Origin: Neoarius graeffei
Taxonomy: Eukaryota; Chordata; Actinopteri; Siluriformes; Ariidae
DNA length: 64,000 bases
Direction of reading: 5' to 3'
Assembly: GCF_027579695.1 (NCBI RefSeq)
Contig: NC_083581.1
Coordinates: forward strand, 61,268,200-61,332,199
Under the pieces are notes generated by a model. That model saw nothing but the letters and a program-made list of their open reading frames with translations, made no database searches and was not told the DNA's origin. Made by a program: the position numbers and the translations under genes. Of the stretch, positions 18,640-29,091 are shown in pieces; the stretch's first letter is position 1, and every line of letters starts with the position of its first letter.

Positions 18640-20263
18640 TGTGCACAGTACCAATCTTTGTAACACAAAGACAGTATAATCTGTCTTTGTGTTACAATCA
18701 TTTTATTTTACCATCCATCCATTATCTGTAGTCGCTTATCCTGTTCTACAGGATTGCAAACAAGCTGGAGCCTATCCCAGCTGACTATGGGCGAGAGGTG
18801 GGGTACACCCTGGACAAGTCGCCAGGTCATCACAGGGCTGACACATAGAGACAAACAACCATTCATGCTCACATTCACACCTGCGGTCAATTTAGAGCCA
18901 CCAATTAACCTAACCTGCATGTCTTTGGACTGTGGAGGAAACCCACGGGGAGAACATGCAAACTCCACACAGAAAGGCCCTCGCTGGCTGCTGGGCTCGA
19001 ACCCAGAATCTTCTTGCTATAAGGCGACCGTGCTAATCACTTACACCATGTGCATAGTACCTGTGTACAACCTGTCTTTGTGTTACAATCATTTTATTTT
19101 ACCATCCATCCATCATCTGTAGCTGCTTATCCTGTTCTACAGCGTCGCGAGCAAGCTGGATCCTATCCCAGCTGACAATGGGCGAGAGGCGGGGTACACC
19201 CTGGACAAGTCGCCAGGTTATTACAGGCCTGACACATAGAGACAAACAACCATTCACATTCACGCTCCCTGTCAATTTAGAGCCACCAATTAGCCTAACC
19301 TGCATGTCTTTGGACTGTGGAGGAAACCCACAGGGAGAACATGCAAACTCCACACAGAAAGGCCCTTGCTGGCTGCTGGGCTCAAACCCAGAACCTTCTT
19401 GCTATAAGGCGACCATGCTAACCACTTACACCATGTGCATAGTACCTGTGTATAACCTGTCTTTGTGTTACAATCATTTTATTTTACCATCCATCCATCA
19501 TCTGTAGCCGCCTATCCTGTTCTACAGCGTCGCGAGCAAGCTGGATTCCATCCCAGCTGACAATGGGCGAGAGGCGGGGTACACCCTGGACAAGTCGCCA
19601 GGTCATCACAGGGCTGACACATAGACACAGACAACCATTCACACTCACATTCACACCTACGGTCAATTTAGAGTCACCAGTTAACCTAACCTGCATGTCT
19701 TTGGACTGTGGGGGAAACCGGAGCACCCGGAGGAAACCCACGCGGACACGGGGAGAACATGCAAACTCCACACAGAAAGGCCCTCGCCGGCCCCAGGGCT
19801 TGAACCCAGGACCTTCTTGCTGTGAGGCGACAGCGCTAACCACTACACCACCGTGCCGCCCCTATATAAAATATGAAATATAAAGTGCATCTCATCTCAT
19901 TATCTCAAGCCGCTTTATCCTGTTCTACAGGGTCACAGGCAAGCTGGAGCCTATCCCAGCTGACTACGGGTGAAAGGCGGGGTACACCCTGGACAAGTCG
20001 CCAGGTCATCACAGGGCCGACACATAGACACAGACAACCATTCACACTCACATTCACACCTACGGTCAATTTAGAGTCACCAGTTAACCTAACCTGCATG
20101 TCTTTGGACTGTGGGGGAAACCGGAGCACCCGGAGGAAACCCACGCGGACACGGGGAGAACATGCAAACTCCACACAGAAAGGCCCTCGCCGGCCCCGGG
20201 GCTCGAACCCAGGACCTTCTTGCTGTGCGGCGACAGCGCTAACCACTACACCACCGTGCCGCC
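18640..20263 (-). repeat. Tandem array of four mermaid-type SINEs
   Basis: Minus-strand SINEs lie at 18712-19046, 19098-19430, 19487-19860 and 19889-20263. The first three are each preceded by the same non-SINE block containing CTGTCTTTGTGTTACAATCA and TTTTATTTTACCATCCATCC. Blocks 1 and 2 are also followed by TGTGCATAGTACCTGTGTA. This makes a direct repeat of about 385 bp, so the array arose by segmental duplication rather than four separate insertions. The last copy carries a different tail (CTCATCTCATTATCTC). Confidence 0.9.
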
Positions 20264-20364
20264 CTTCAATTACATTTGTCTTCTGTATTCAAAGCTATTC
20301 CATTTCACTCTATGTTCATAAATAAAGGTTTTCTCGTCATTCAAAGTGTGACTACATTTGTTGA

Positions 20365-20503
20365 GACACCCTATATAATTTATTTTTATTTTGGTAAGCG
20401 TAGTTTGGTCGGGCAGTTGCAAAATAAGAATTTCCTTACCCAATAATAAACCGCTGCGTCTGTTATTGTGTATATGACAAATAAAAATCTTGAATCTTGA
20501 ATT
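20365..20503 (+). mobile_element. LINE 3' tail fragment
   Basis: AAGAATTTCCTTACCC followed by GTGTATATGACAAATAAAAA and TCTTGAATCTTGAATTTT resembles the 3' untranslated end and short tail repeats of fish L2-like LINEs. Confidence 0.6.
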
Positions 20504-20739
20504 TTATTTCACAACTCTCATTACTGAGAAAAAATGAACTGCACCGTTTAATAAATAACGCAAGGTGTCGCTGTATCATCATGAAACAATCCAGAGACGC
20601 GCTTCAGTCAGAAACTCCGTGTAAAAGGTCTAAAAACCCTAAACGAGGAGTTAAAACCCCTGCTGACTAATATTTCGACACGTTAAGCGTGATAATAGTG
20701 TCTGTTCTTACTGTTTTAATAGCTGCTTCAATTCCATTG

Positions 20740-21221
20740 TCCGAAAGTTGCCGGAAATCTCCGATGTAAGCCGAAACGTCAGTCCTGGAGGACTGCTGGA
20801 GGCGGCCGCAGCGCCATGTTGAACGAAGTCATTCTACTCAGTAGAGAGCTACTCGAGAAATAGCACTTCTAAGGATCAGGTATTATTAATTTCAGAAAGG
20901 GCACGTCGTCGAGATCGCCCTGGCAAGCAGAGACGAACTGGATCCTCGGACACCCCGAGCGGGGAGGGGGAACAACCCCCCTACCTTCAGCAATGAAGAC
21001 AAACCCCAATAAGCGCTAGCTAGCTAACGTATCAATAAGCTAGCTAGCTAGCAAAAGCTGTGTGTTTGAGCTAGCTTTTCCGTCACCGGCAACTCGCTCG
21101 CTGAGGGCCTGCTGCTGGCTAGCTACATTTTATACGCGTTATTTTTTAAGCTACCGGCCTACATAGCTCGCTGTTTCTGTAAATAGTCGCATTTGATTTA
21201 TTTTATTTTTCTTTTTTTGCA
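20740..21221 (+). promoter_or_regulatory. CpG-rich promoter and 5' leader of the eIF4G-like gene
   Basis: The only long non-repeat CpG-rich stretch here, continuous with exon 1. There is no TATA box, consistent with a housekeeping promoter. Two short upstream frames are present if transcription starts early enough: ATG at 20815 (15 codons and stop) and ATG at 20993 (MKTNPNKR, stop at 21017-21019). Near 21.0-21.1 kb the words AGCTAGCTAGC recur. The transcription start cannot be fixed from sequence. Confidence 0.55.
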
Positions 21222-21361
21222 ATGAGTTTGCCGCAGAAAGCGGTGCCGAAGTCAGCCGCTCCCGCCGCCGGACCCGGACCGGCTAACTCCTCTCAGCTGC
21301 GGACTCCGCTAGCCTCAGTGCCGCTGCCGGGGCCGCCGCTCGCTCAGCAGCCTCCAACGCA
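21222..21361 (+). CDS. First coding exon, Pro/Ala-rich; candidate eIF4G-family N-terminus
   Basis: ATG in a plausible context (GCAATGAGT). It encodes MSLPQKAVPKSAAPAAGPG, then PANSSQLRTPLASVPLPG and PPLAQQPPTQ. It ends in phase 2 at CCAACGCA|GTATCC, and the frame beyond that donor loses the composition bias and stops soon. The exon lies in a CpG-rich region and is not repetitive. Joined to 40111-40183 it stays open. eIF4G1/eIF4G3 (translation-initiation scaffold) have Pro/Gln-rich, weakly conserved N-termini of this kind. The gene name is therefore tentative, and another Pro-rich protein is possible. Confidence 0.55.
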
Positions 21362-21787
21362 GTATCCTTTACTGAAATGTCGCCTGGAGCTCAGTCATTC
21401 TCCTGTTTGTGTGCTGGAGCTTTCTTTGTTTGTTTGTTTGTGTGGTGCCGGGTGTACTAGGAGTAACATGGATTGTCAGTTGGACTACAGCAAGTACCTC
21501 GACACGGTGCTTGCTGTGTGCTGACTGTTTACTACAACAACGGACAATTTATTAACTATTTTATTTAATTAGTTGGAGTGTCAGTTGGCCCTGTACAAAG
21601 CCTGTCAACAGGCGAACTAGCTATCGTTTATGCTAGGGGTGTTGCTAGCTTGTTAGCTAGCAAGCTAGCATGGGCAGTAGTATGTTTGTTTTTAGCACTT
21701 GCTGTGGTATCGTGATTGATTCGTGTCCTGTCACGAAACCAGTCTTTTTTTTTTTTAAAACAACCGTTTAAAGTTGTCGGTAAAGAG

Positions 21788-21832
<45 letters not shown>

Positions 21833-22202
21833 GCACACAGGTAATAAGAAGTGTACCGGCTGCGTGCCCAGTGGTTTAGTCAGCGGTGCTAGCCGGGCGG
21901 TGGGCTGGATGTGGACGGGAGGCTGAAATCTCTCCCTTGACACTCATTTGCTTGTCCACATCTTTTCAACGTTTTCCATAAACCCATTGCTCACTCCTTT
22001 TCTCGCCTAATTTTATGGAAAAGTGTGTGTGTGTGGTGTTTTTTTTTTTTTTGCAAGGTTTCCAGTCTGTTTGTACCGCACTGCGTATGACATTTAGACA
22101 CATGCTTTTTGTGGATGTACATGAAGTACAGCATGTCTGTTTAGGAGGCCTGGGAAAACCCTTCACGCTGAAGTCTGGATATTTTCTCATCTAGGTCTGA
22201 AA
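21362..22202 (+). other. Start of the 18.7-kb intron
   Basis: Unique AT-rich sequence with a (TA)n tract at 21794-21829, a T-run near 22040 and TAGCTAGC-like words near 21640-21680. No gene is seen. Confidence 0.5.
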
Positions 22203-22302
22203 ACTACACATTGTGTTTAGAAGAACTTTGGGCGGCACGGTGGCCTCAGAGCAAGAAGGTTCTGGGTTCGAACCCAGCGGCTGGCGAGGGCCTTTCTGTT
22301 GT

Positions 22303-22593
22303 TACCCCTTTTCCACCAAATCAGTTCCAGGGCTGGTTCACAACCCGTTCAACTTGCGAGCCAGCTGAGAACCAGTTTGCTTTTCCATAGCTCGCGGTGC
22401 TAAGGGAAGTCACGTCATTACGTTTGCATAAACCTTGGTGTGAGTATCGAAGCAAAAACAACACGGAAGAAGCAGCAGCAGCAACAATAATAATAATAAT
22501 AATGGATGACTTCGCGTTTGTACAGCTGCTGCTTCTCGTTGCTTAAAAATGGCGATCTTTCGCGGTCTTGTTATTGTTGTTGGTTGTAACAAC

Positions 22594-22637
<44 letters not shown>

Positions 22638-22805
22638 CTGACATAAGCGGTTCTTTCCTCTGGCCCAGCAAAGAGCTGGTGCTAGCCTGGAACCGGTTTT
22701 TCTGGCCCCAGAGCCAGTTCTTTGTCAGTGGAAACAGAAAACCCGGTTCCAAACTAAGCACTGGCCCCGAACCAGCCCTGGAACTGCTTTGGTGGAAAAG
22801 GGGCA
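22303..22805. mobile_element. H2 MITE (CCCCTTTTCCACC ends), copy 1, with a 42-C run
   Basis: The ends TACCCCTTTTCCACC and GGTGGAAAAGGGGCA are inverted repeats that extend inward (CAGTTCCAGGGCTGGTTC and its complement). The interior has ATGGATGACTTCGCGTTTGT (MDDFAFVQLLLLVA then stop), which looks like a residual ORF start. The homopolymer run 22595-22636 is specific to this copy. Confidence 0.85.
22595..22636. repeat. Poly-C/poly-G homopolymer run
   Basis: 42 consecutive cytosines as given. The sister copy at about 23250 has none. The length may be unreliable because homopolymers of this size are error-prone in assembly. Confidence 0.9.
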
Positions 22806-22868
22806 GTGCGGAGTTTGCATGTTTTCAGACCTAGACGGGGAGAACTACACATTGTGTTTAGAAGAACT

Positions 22869-23690
22869 TTGGGTGGCACGGTGGTGTAGTGGTTGGCACA
22901 GTCGCCTCAGAGCAAGAAGGTTCTGGGTTCGAACCCAGCGGCTGGCGAGGGCCTTTCTGTTGTTACCCCTTTTCCACCAAATCAGTTCCAGGGCTGGTTC
23001 ACAACCCGTTCAACTTGCGAGCCAGCTGAGAACCAGTTTGCTTTTCCATAGCTCGCGGTGCTAAGGGAAGTCATGTCATTACGTCTGCATAAACCTTGGC
23101 GCGAATATCGAAGCAAAAACAACACGGAAGAAGCAGCAGCAATAATAATAATAATAATAATGGATGACTTTGCGTTTGTACAGCTGCTGCTTCTCGTCGC
23201 TTAAAAATGGCGATCTTTCGCGGTCTTGTTATTGTTGTTGGTTGTAACAACTCCGCTGACGTAAGCGGTTCTTTCCTCAGGCCCAGCAAAGAGCTGGTGC
23301 TAGCCTGGAACCGGTTTTTCTGGCCCCAGAGCCAGTTCTTTGTCAGTGGAAACAGAAAACCCGGTTCCAAACTAAGCACTGGCCCCGAACCAGCCCTGGA
23401 ACTGCTTTGGTGGAAAAGGGGCAGTGCGGAGTTTGCATGTTCTCCCCGTGTCCGTGTGGGTTTCCTCACAGTCCAAAGACATGCGGTTAGGTTAATATGG
23501 GACAGAGGTGCCCTTGAGCGAAGCACCTAACTCCCGACTGCTCCCCGGGCACTGTTAGCATGGCTGCCCACTGCTCTGGGTATGTGTGTGCTGATTGCTC
23601 ACGTGTGTGTTCACTGCTTCAGATGGGTTAAATGTAGAGAGGAGATTTCACAAGTGTGTGATGAATAAAGTTGTGCTTTCTTTCTTATTC
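22869..23690 (+). mobile_element. Type-2 SINE with embedded H2 MITE
   Basis: The head GGTGGCACGGTGGTGTAGTG and B-box region GGTTCGAACCC are followed after CCTTTCTGT by the H2 MITE (22964-23423). The SINE then resumes GTGCGGAGTTTGCATGTTC and runs to the tail GATGAATAAAGTTGTGCTTT. Confidence 0.85.
22964..23423. mobile_element. H2 MITE, copy 2
   Basis: Same structure as copy 1 without the C-run. It keeps the ATGGATGACTTTGCGTTTGT start. The insertion position inside the SINE is the same as in copy 1, as expected from the tandem duplication. Confidence 0.88.
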
Positions 23691-24446
23691 ATCGCATGCT
23701 TGTGAAATTTGTCTCCGCGTTTAACTCATCTGAAGCAGCGAACACACGCAGGGAGCAGTTGGGAGTTCAGTGCCTCGCTCAAGGGCACCTCAGCCCAAGG
23801 CTGTCCCGTATTAACCTAACCATGTGTCTTTTGCCCCTTTTCCACCAAAGCAGTTCCAGGGCTGGTTCGGGGCCAGTGCTTAGTTTGGAACCAGGTTTTC
23901 TGTTTCCACTGACAAAGAACTGGCTCTGGGGCCAGAAAAAACCGGTTCCAGGCTAACACCAGCTCTTTGCTGGGCCAGAGGAAAGAACCGCTTACGTCAG
24001 CAGGGGGGGTGGAGTTGTTAAGACCAACAACAATCGCAAGACTGCGAAAGGTCGCCATTTTTAAGCGCCGAGAAGCAGCAGCTGTACAAACGCGAAGTCA
24101 TCCGTTGTTGTTGTTGCTGCTGCTTCTTTTCTGTGTTGTTGTTGCTTCGATATTCACACCAAGGTTTATGCAAACGCAGCGACATAACTGTCGTATACAG
24201 CGACGTAATGACGTGGCTCCCCTTAGCACCACGAGCTATGGAAAAGCAAACTGGTTCTCAGCTGGCTCACAAGTTGAACAAGTTGTGAAACAGCCCTGGA
24301 ACTGATTTGGTGGAAAAGGGGTATTTGAGGAAACCCATGCAGACTACATGCAAACTCGACACCGAAAGGCTGGCTGCTGGGCTCGAACCCAGAACCTTCT
24401 TGCTGTGAGGAGACCGTGCTAACTACTTACACCACCGTGCTGCCTA
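23686..24446 (-). mobile_element. Type-2 SINE (inverted) with embedded H2 MITE
   Basis: The minus-strand SINE lies tail-to-tail with the preceding SINE: the plus-strand tail ends at about 23690, where this one's tail begins (TTATTCATCGCATGCTTGTG). The H2 MITE (23832-24323) interrupts it between CATGTGTCTTT and TTGAGGAAACCCATGCAG. The head ends ACCACCGTGCTGCC. Confidence 0.8.
23832..24323. mobile_element. H2 MITE, copy 3
   Basis: The ends TGCCCCTTTTCCACC and GGTGGAAAAGGGGTA are inverted repeats. It is in the opposite orientation to copies 1 and 2. Copy-specific changes include a GTCGTATACAGCGACGTAA insertion near 24200. Confidence 0.85.
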
Positions 24447-24515
24447 CTGTTTTTGTGTGGCGCTCAACCAGAAGTCAAGTTTCAACCTTTGGTTACCTGC
24501 AGAAGTACAAAGCGA

Positions 24516-24853
24516 AAGAAAGAAAGCACAACTTTATTCATCACACACTTGTGAAATTCCTCTCTGCATTTAACCCATCTGGAGCAATGAGCACACACAC
24601 CCAGAGCAGTGGGCAGCCATGCTAACAGCGGCCGGGGAGCAGTTGGGAGTTAGGTGCCTCGCTCGAGGGCACCTCAGCCCAAGGCCGTCCCATATTAACC
24701 TAACCGCATGTCTTTGGACTGTGAGGAAACCCACGCAGACACAGGGAGAACATGCAGACTCCACACAGATAGACCCTCGCCGGCTGCTGGGCTCGAACCC
24801 AGAACCTTCTTTCTGTGAGGCGGCCGTGCTAACCACTTACACCACCGTGCCGC
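24516..24853 (-). mobile_element. Type-2 SINE
   Basis: Minus-strand copy without a MITE, from the tail (GCACAACTTTATTCATCACA) to the head (ACACCACCGTGCCGC). It serves as the empty-site comparison for the MITE-bearing copies. Confidence 0.85.
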
Positions 24854-25085
24854 ATTGAGCTACGTTTCAAATTCCCACCGAAAGACGCCACATCCCCGGG
24901 GCATACTGTCGACAGGAAAATTATCAATGCTGAGGTGGTGTGATGCAAAGCAAAGGGTTGCCGTCTTCACAAAGTTGATTATTTTCCAGTAACAGCAGGC
25001 ACTGAAGTGTGTTTTGTTTGCACCAAAATAATTCCCCAGCAAGTGCAATTTTTAATAATGAAAGGTCATATTTTAACAGATTATA

Positions 25086-26312
25086 GTGACAGTTAATAAT
25101 TACAGAGGAATAAAATTGATGAGCCACACCATGAAGTTATGGGAAAGGGTATTGGAGGCGAGATTGAGAAGAGAGGTAGCAATCTGTGAACAGCAGTACA
25201 GGTTTATGCCAAGGAAGAGCACGTCGGATGCAATTTTTGCTTTAAGAATGTTAATGGAGAAGGCCAGAGAAAGCTACATCGTGTGTTTGTAGACCTGGAG
25301 AAGGCATACGATAGAGTGCCGAGAGATGAGTTGTGGTATTGTATGAGAAAGTATAGAGTGAATGAGAAGTATATTAGAGTGGTGCAAGACATGTATGAGA
25401 ACAGTGAAACAGCAGTGAGGTGTGCAGTTGGAACGACTGAATGGTTCAAGGTGAAGGTGGGACTCCATCAAGGATCTGCTTTGAGTCCTTTCTTGTTTGC
25501 CATAGTGATGGATAGCTTGACGGACAAAGTGAGGCAAGAGTCATCATGGAACATGTTTGCGGATGATATTGTGATATGTGGTGAAAGTAGAAAGGAGGTT
25601 GAGTTGGGTTTGGAGAGATGGACGTATGCATTGGAATGAAGAGGAATGAAGGTGAGCAGGAGCAAAACAGAATACATGCACATCGAGAGTGTAGTGAAGA
25701 TGCAAGGCGTAGACGTAAAGAAAGTTGGTGAATTCAAGTACCTGGGGTCAACTGTGCAGGAAAATGGGGGCTGCGATAGTGAGGTGAGAAAGAGAGTGCA
25801 GGCAGGGTGGAGCAGTCGGAGAAGGATTTCGGGAGTCATTTGTGATCGGAAAGTCCCAGCAAAAGTGAAAGGTAAGATGTATAAGACAGTAGTGAGACCA
25901 GCTGTGATGTACGGATTGGAGACCGTACGCTTAACGAAGAGACAGGAGGCAGAGTTGGAGGTGGCGGAGTTGAGGATGTTAAGGTTTGCGATGGGAGGTT
26001 GGACAGGATAAGGAACGAGCACATCAGAGGGACAGCACATGTGGAGAGCTTGGGAATGAAGCTAAGAGAGATGAGACTGAGATGGTATAGGCACATCCTG
26101 AGAAGAGATGCAGAGCATGATGGAAGGAGAATGTTGAGGATGGAGCTGCCAGGCAAAAGAAAACAAGGAAGGCCAAAGAGGAGATACATGGATGCGGTGA
26201 GAGAGGACATGAAAGTGGCAGGTGTGGTAGAGAAGGATGCGGAAGACGGAGCAATGGAGACGAAAGATCCGCTGTGGCGACCCCTAATCAGGAGCAACCA
26301 AAAGAAGAAGAT
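25086..26312 (+). pseudogene. RTE-like LINE reverse transcriptase and 3' end
   Basis: RT blocks in order on the + strand: NNYRGIKLMSHTMKLWERVL, FVDLEKAYDRVPRDELWYCM, GLHQGSALSPFLFAIVMD, MFADDIVICGES (FADD catalytic motif), VSRSKTEYMHI, GEFKYLGSTVQENGGCDSEV, LETVRLTKRQEAELEVAELR, LRWYRHILRRDA and GRPKRRYMDAVREDMK. Frame breaks near 25290, 25640 and 26000 and 5' truncation show it is inactive. The 3' end CTGTGGCGACCCCTAATCAG plus AAGAAGAAG matches the tail of the SINE ending at 28023. The clade name is inferred from motif style. Confidence 0.85.
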
Positions 26313-27121
26313 AGTGACCGTTAATATTCTGACAAGTCTGAGCAGCTATAAACATTTGTTCCTTCACAGCCTCTCTTTTAAGTTAACAAGACACAAAAAA
26401 ATGCAGCTTTATCGTGTTACCGATAAATCAGAAAGTGTATACTTCTTTGTCCTGAAGACTTCCTCATGGTGGAAAACGTATTGCTGTTTACAACACGCTG
26501 ACACTTCCATAAACATTAAATAAATCTCTCTCGATAGAAAGCTTCACCATATTGCTGATAATGCATTTATCCTAACACATTAATTAGATTATTATTATTA
26601 TTATTTATGTGGCGCATCTGCCATCCAAGTCTCTGTGAGTGACTTGCTACTATAGAAAGGGTAAGCTCATTAGTATAAACCGGTTATTTGAACTGTTGTC
26701 TAGTCCCCCATTCCCACTCGCAGTGAAAACCATGTATTCTGTTCTGGCGTCCTGTGGGAACGGGAGTAAAATGGCAAAGTCGAACTGTTAATCTGTCCCC
26801 TGCCGGCCTAATAACGTTTATGGAAATCTTTTGCCATGGCTCCAGTGGGAATCGGAACTATCAGATTTACATGTTGTGACGTCACTGCTGGTGGTGATGT
26901 AAATGATGTAGTGAGATTGCGACAGCATGACTCACACTGCCTCAATGTAAAACGACCAGTGGGAAGCTCGAAGAAACAAGCAAAAAAACGGCAGGTACAG
27001 TCGAGCAGGACAGGAGCGAACTATATTTAAAGCTTGTTTTTTGTGTACATACCCATGATGGCTTCATTTATAACCTACACACAATATGACATCAAAAATA
27101 GTAACTAATAAAATGCAACAG
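26313..27121. other. No gene recognised; possible eroded element end
   Basis: CATTCCCACTC at 26709-26719 is inverted at about 28969-28979 (GAGTGGGAATG), so 26.7-29.0 kb may be a decayed element into which the SINEs inserted. An 11-bp match is weak support. An (ATT)n stretch lies near 26593. Confidence 0.3.
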
Positions 27122-28023
27122 TTACGTGAATGTGGTGTAGTGGTGAGCATTGTTGCCTCACAGCAAGAAGGTTCCGGGTTCGAACCTCTCGGCTGACGGG
27201 GACCTTTCTGTTGCCCCTTTTCCACCAAAGCAGTTCCAGGGCTGGTTCGGGGCCAGTGCTTAGTTTGGAACCGGGTTTTCTGTTTCCACTGACAAAGAAC
27301 TGGCTCTGGGGCCAGAAAAACCGGTTCCAGGCTAGCACCAACTCTCTGCTGGGCCAGAGGAAAGAACCGCTTACGTCAGCGGGGGGGGGGCGGAGTTGTT
27401 AAGACTGACAACAATAACAAGACCGCGAAAGATCGCCATTTTTAAGCGACGAGAAGCAGCAGCTGTACAAACGCGAAGTCATCCATTATTATTATTGTTG
27501 TTGTTGCTGCTTCTTCTGGATTGTTTTTGCTTCGATATTTGTGCCAAGGTTTATGCAAATGTAGCGACGTAACTGACGTATGCAGCGACGTAATGACGTA
27601 TATAACGACGTAATGACGTGTCTTCTCTTAGCACCGCGAGTGATGGAAAAGCAAGCTAGTTCTCAGCTGGCTCACAAGTTGAACGAGTTGTGAACCAGCA
27701 CTGGCTCCAAACCAGCCCTGGAACTGATTTGGTGGAAAAGGGGTATGTGTGGAGTTTGCATGTTCTCCCCGTGTCTGCGTGGGTTTCCTCCGGGTGCTCT
27801 GGTTTCTCCCACAGTTCAAAGGCATGGAGGTTAGGTAAAAAAAAAAAAACAGCCACTGGGTTTGCACAAGCCAGTGCATACTTGGTGCAGGTCCCAGGCC
27901 TGGAGGGATTGGGGAGGGTTGTGTCAGGAAGGGCATCCCGTGTAAAACCTATGCCAAGTCAAATATGTGGAACATATCTGCTGTGGCGACCCCGAACGGG
28001 AGCAGCCGGAAGAAGAGGATGAT
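27122..28023 (+). mobile_element. SINE with LINE-like CTGTGGCGACC tail and embedded H2 MITE
   Basis: The head GTGGTGTAGTGGTGAGCATT and B-box GGTTCGAACCTC are followed by the H2 MITE (27212-27745), with a TGT duplication on both sides. The SINE body resumes TGTGGAGTTTGCATGTTC and, after an A-run at 27838, ends CTGTGGCGACCCCGAACGGG plus AGCAGCCGGAAGAAGAGG. That tail is shared with the LINE at 25086-26312. Confidence 0.8.
27212..27745. mobile_element. H2 MITE, copy 4
   Basis: TGCCCCTTTTCCACC and GGTGGAAAAGGGGTA ends with TGT at 27209-27211 and 27746-27748. It is inverted relative to copies 1 and 2. It contains a GGGGGGGGG run where copy 1 has its C-run. Confidence 0.85.
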
Positions 28024-28052
28024 GACGTGAACGTGGGCTGGCTCTCTCTCAG

Positions 28053-28396
28053 GGCGGCACGGTCGCCTCACAGCAAGAAAGTTCCGGGTTCGAGCCCAGC
28101 AGCCGGCGAGGGCCTTTCTGTGTGGCGTTTGCATGTTCTCCCCGTGTCTGCGTGGGTTTCCTCCGGGTGCTCTAGTTTCCCCTACAATCCAAAGACATGC
28201 AGTTTGGTTGGCGTGGGGCGGCCTTGGGCCGAGGTGCCCTTGAGCAAGGTACCTGACCCCTGACTGCTCCCCGGGCGCTCTGGTGTGGCTGCCCACTGCT
28301 CTGAGTGTGTGCGTGTGTTCACTGCTTCAGACGGGTTAAATGCAGAGGATGAATTTCACTGTGCTTGAAGTGTGCATGTGACAAATAAAGGTTTCT
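28053..28396 (+). mobile_element. Type-2 SINE variant
   Basis: The head GGGCGGCACGGTCGCCTCAC lacks part of the A-box, as in the 22.2-kb unit. The tail ends GTGCATGTGACAAATAAAGG TTTCTTC. Confidence 0.8.
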
Positions 28397-29088
28397 TCTT
28401 CTCTCGATTCTGATATTTTTATCACGGTTGAGGCACAGAGATGGATGCAAGTGCAGAAACCTTTTATTTACACAGGGTAGTCAAAGCAACAAAACACTCG
28501 GCATGAAAACATGACAGTAGAAGTGTGGAAAACAATGTGCATCGGTAAGGATAATAAAAACAAACGCAAGACAAACTAACAGCTGGGGTTTCAGTAAAGT
28601 GAGTAAGTGGTTGGGAGGGAAAGTGAAAGCAGGTGTTGATGCCATCTATAAGCAGGGTGCGGGGGACTTGTAGTTTGACGGGTAACGCGTCTATGCTTGA
28701 ATGAATCGACGGATACGGCGTTCCCACTGTGTGAGCAAAAATGTCATAAAAGCCTTTGCTTGACCCAAGCGCATGTTCTGAATCAGAAGCACAACTCTCT
28801 CAACAAAGACATGATGCAGCTTGACTTGTGCCATGTTACTAATTAGCTAATGTCTCAACTTGGGCTTTTCACAACAATGGACTCGCTGCCTCGTGAATTA
28901 TACGTCATATCTGGTTTCGCATGGTTTGCGTTCCATAGCATTCCTTACTTTTCCATTATGGACGACTGAGTGGGAATGAAAATTGATCTGTGTTGTTTTT
29001 ACCTCATACAGTAAAGAATTCGGGCTTAAGTTTACAATTGGAAAGAAGTTGTCACTTTGATTATCAGCATCACTGCCGGGGATGAGTC
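28397..29088. other. No gene recognised
   Basis: No convincing frame or known repeat apart from the possible element end near 28970. Confidence 0.4.
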
Positions 29089-29091
29089 TGA

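Larger units (their letters stand above)
22203..23465 (+). repeat. Tandem segmental duplication of a SINE carrying a MITE
   Basis: CTACACATTGTGTTTAGAAG begins two consecutive units of about 640 bp (22205 and 22846). Each holds a SINE head, the B-box region GGTTCGAACCCAGCGGCTGG and the embedded H2 MITE. Unit 1 has lost about 30 bp across its A-box and gained a 42-C run (22595-22636) where unit 2 reads AACTCCGCTGACG. Confidence 0.9.

Noticed and set aside
18640-20263. CRISPR-like array of regular repeats
   Set aside because: Units of about 385 bp made of SINE plus flank in a vertebrate genome. No short repeats with unique spacers and no cas genes.
22543-22834. Poly-Pro and poly-Gly frames at 22.6 kb
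   Set aside because: They are translations of the 42-C homopolymer inside an H2 MITE.
25204-26297. Long minus-strand frames rich in Ser, Leu and Pro opposite the RTE-like LINE
   Set aside because: Antisense shadows of the purine-rich RT coding strand. The RT motifs are on the + strand.
26706-28979. Possible large element bounded by CATTCCCACTC inverted repeats
   Set aside because: Only 11 bp match and no target duplication was found, so it is not called as an element.
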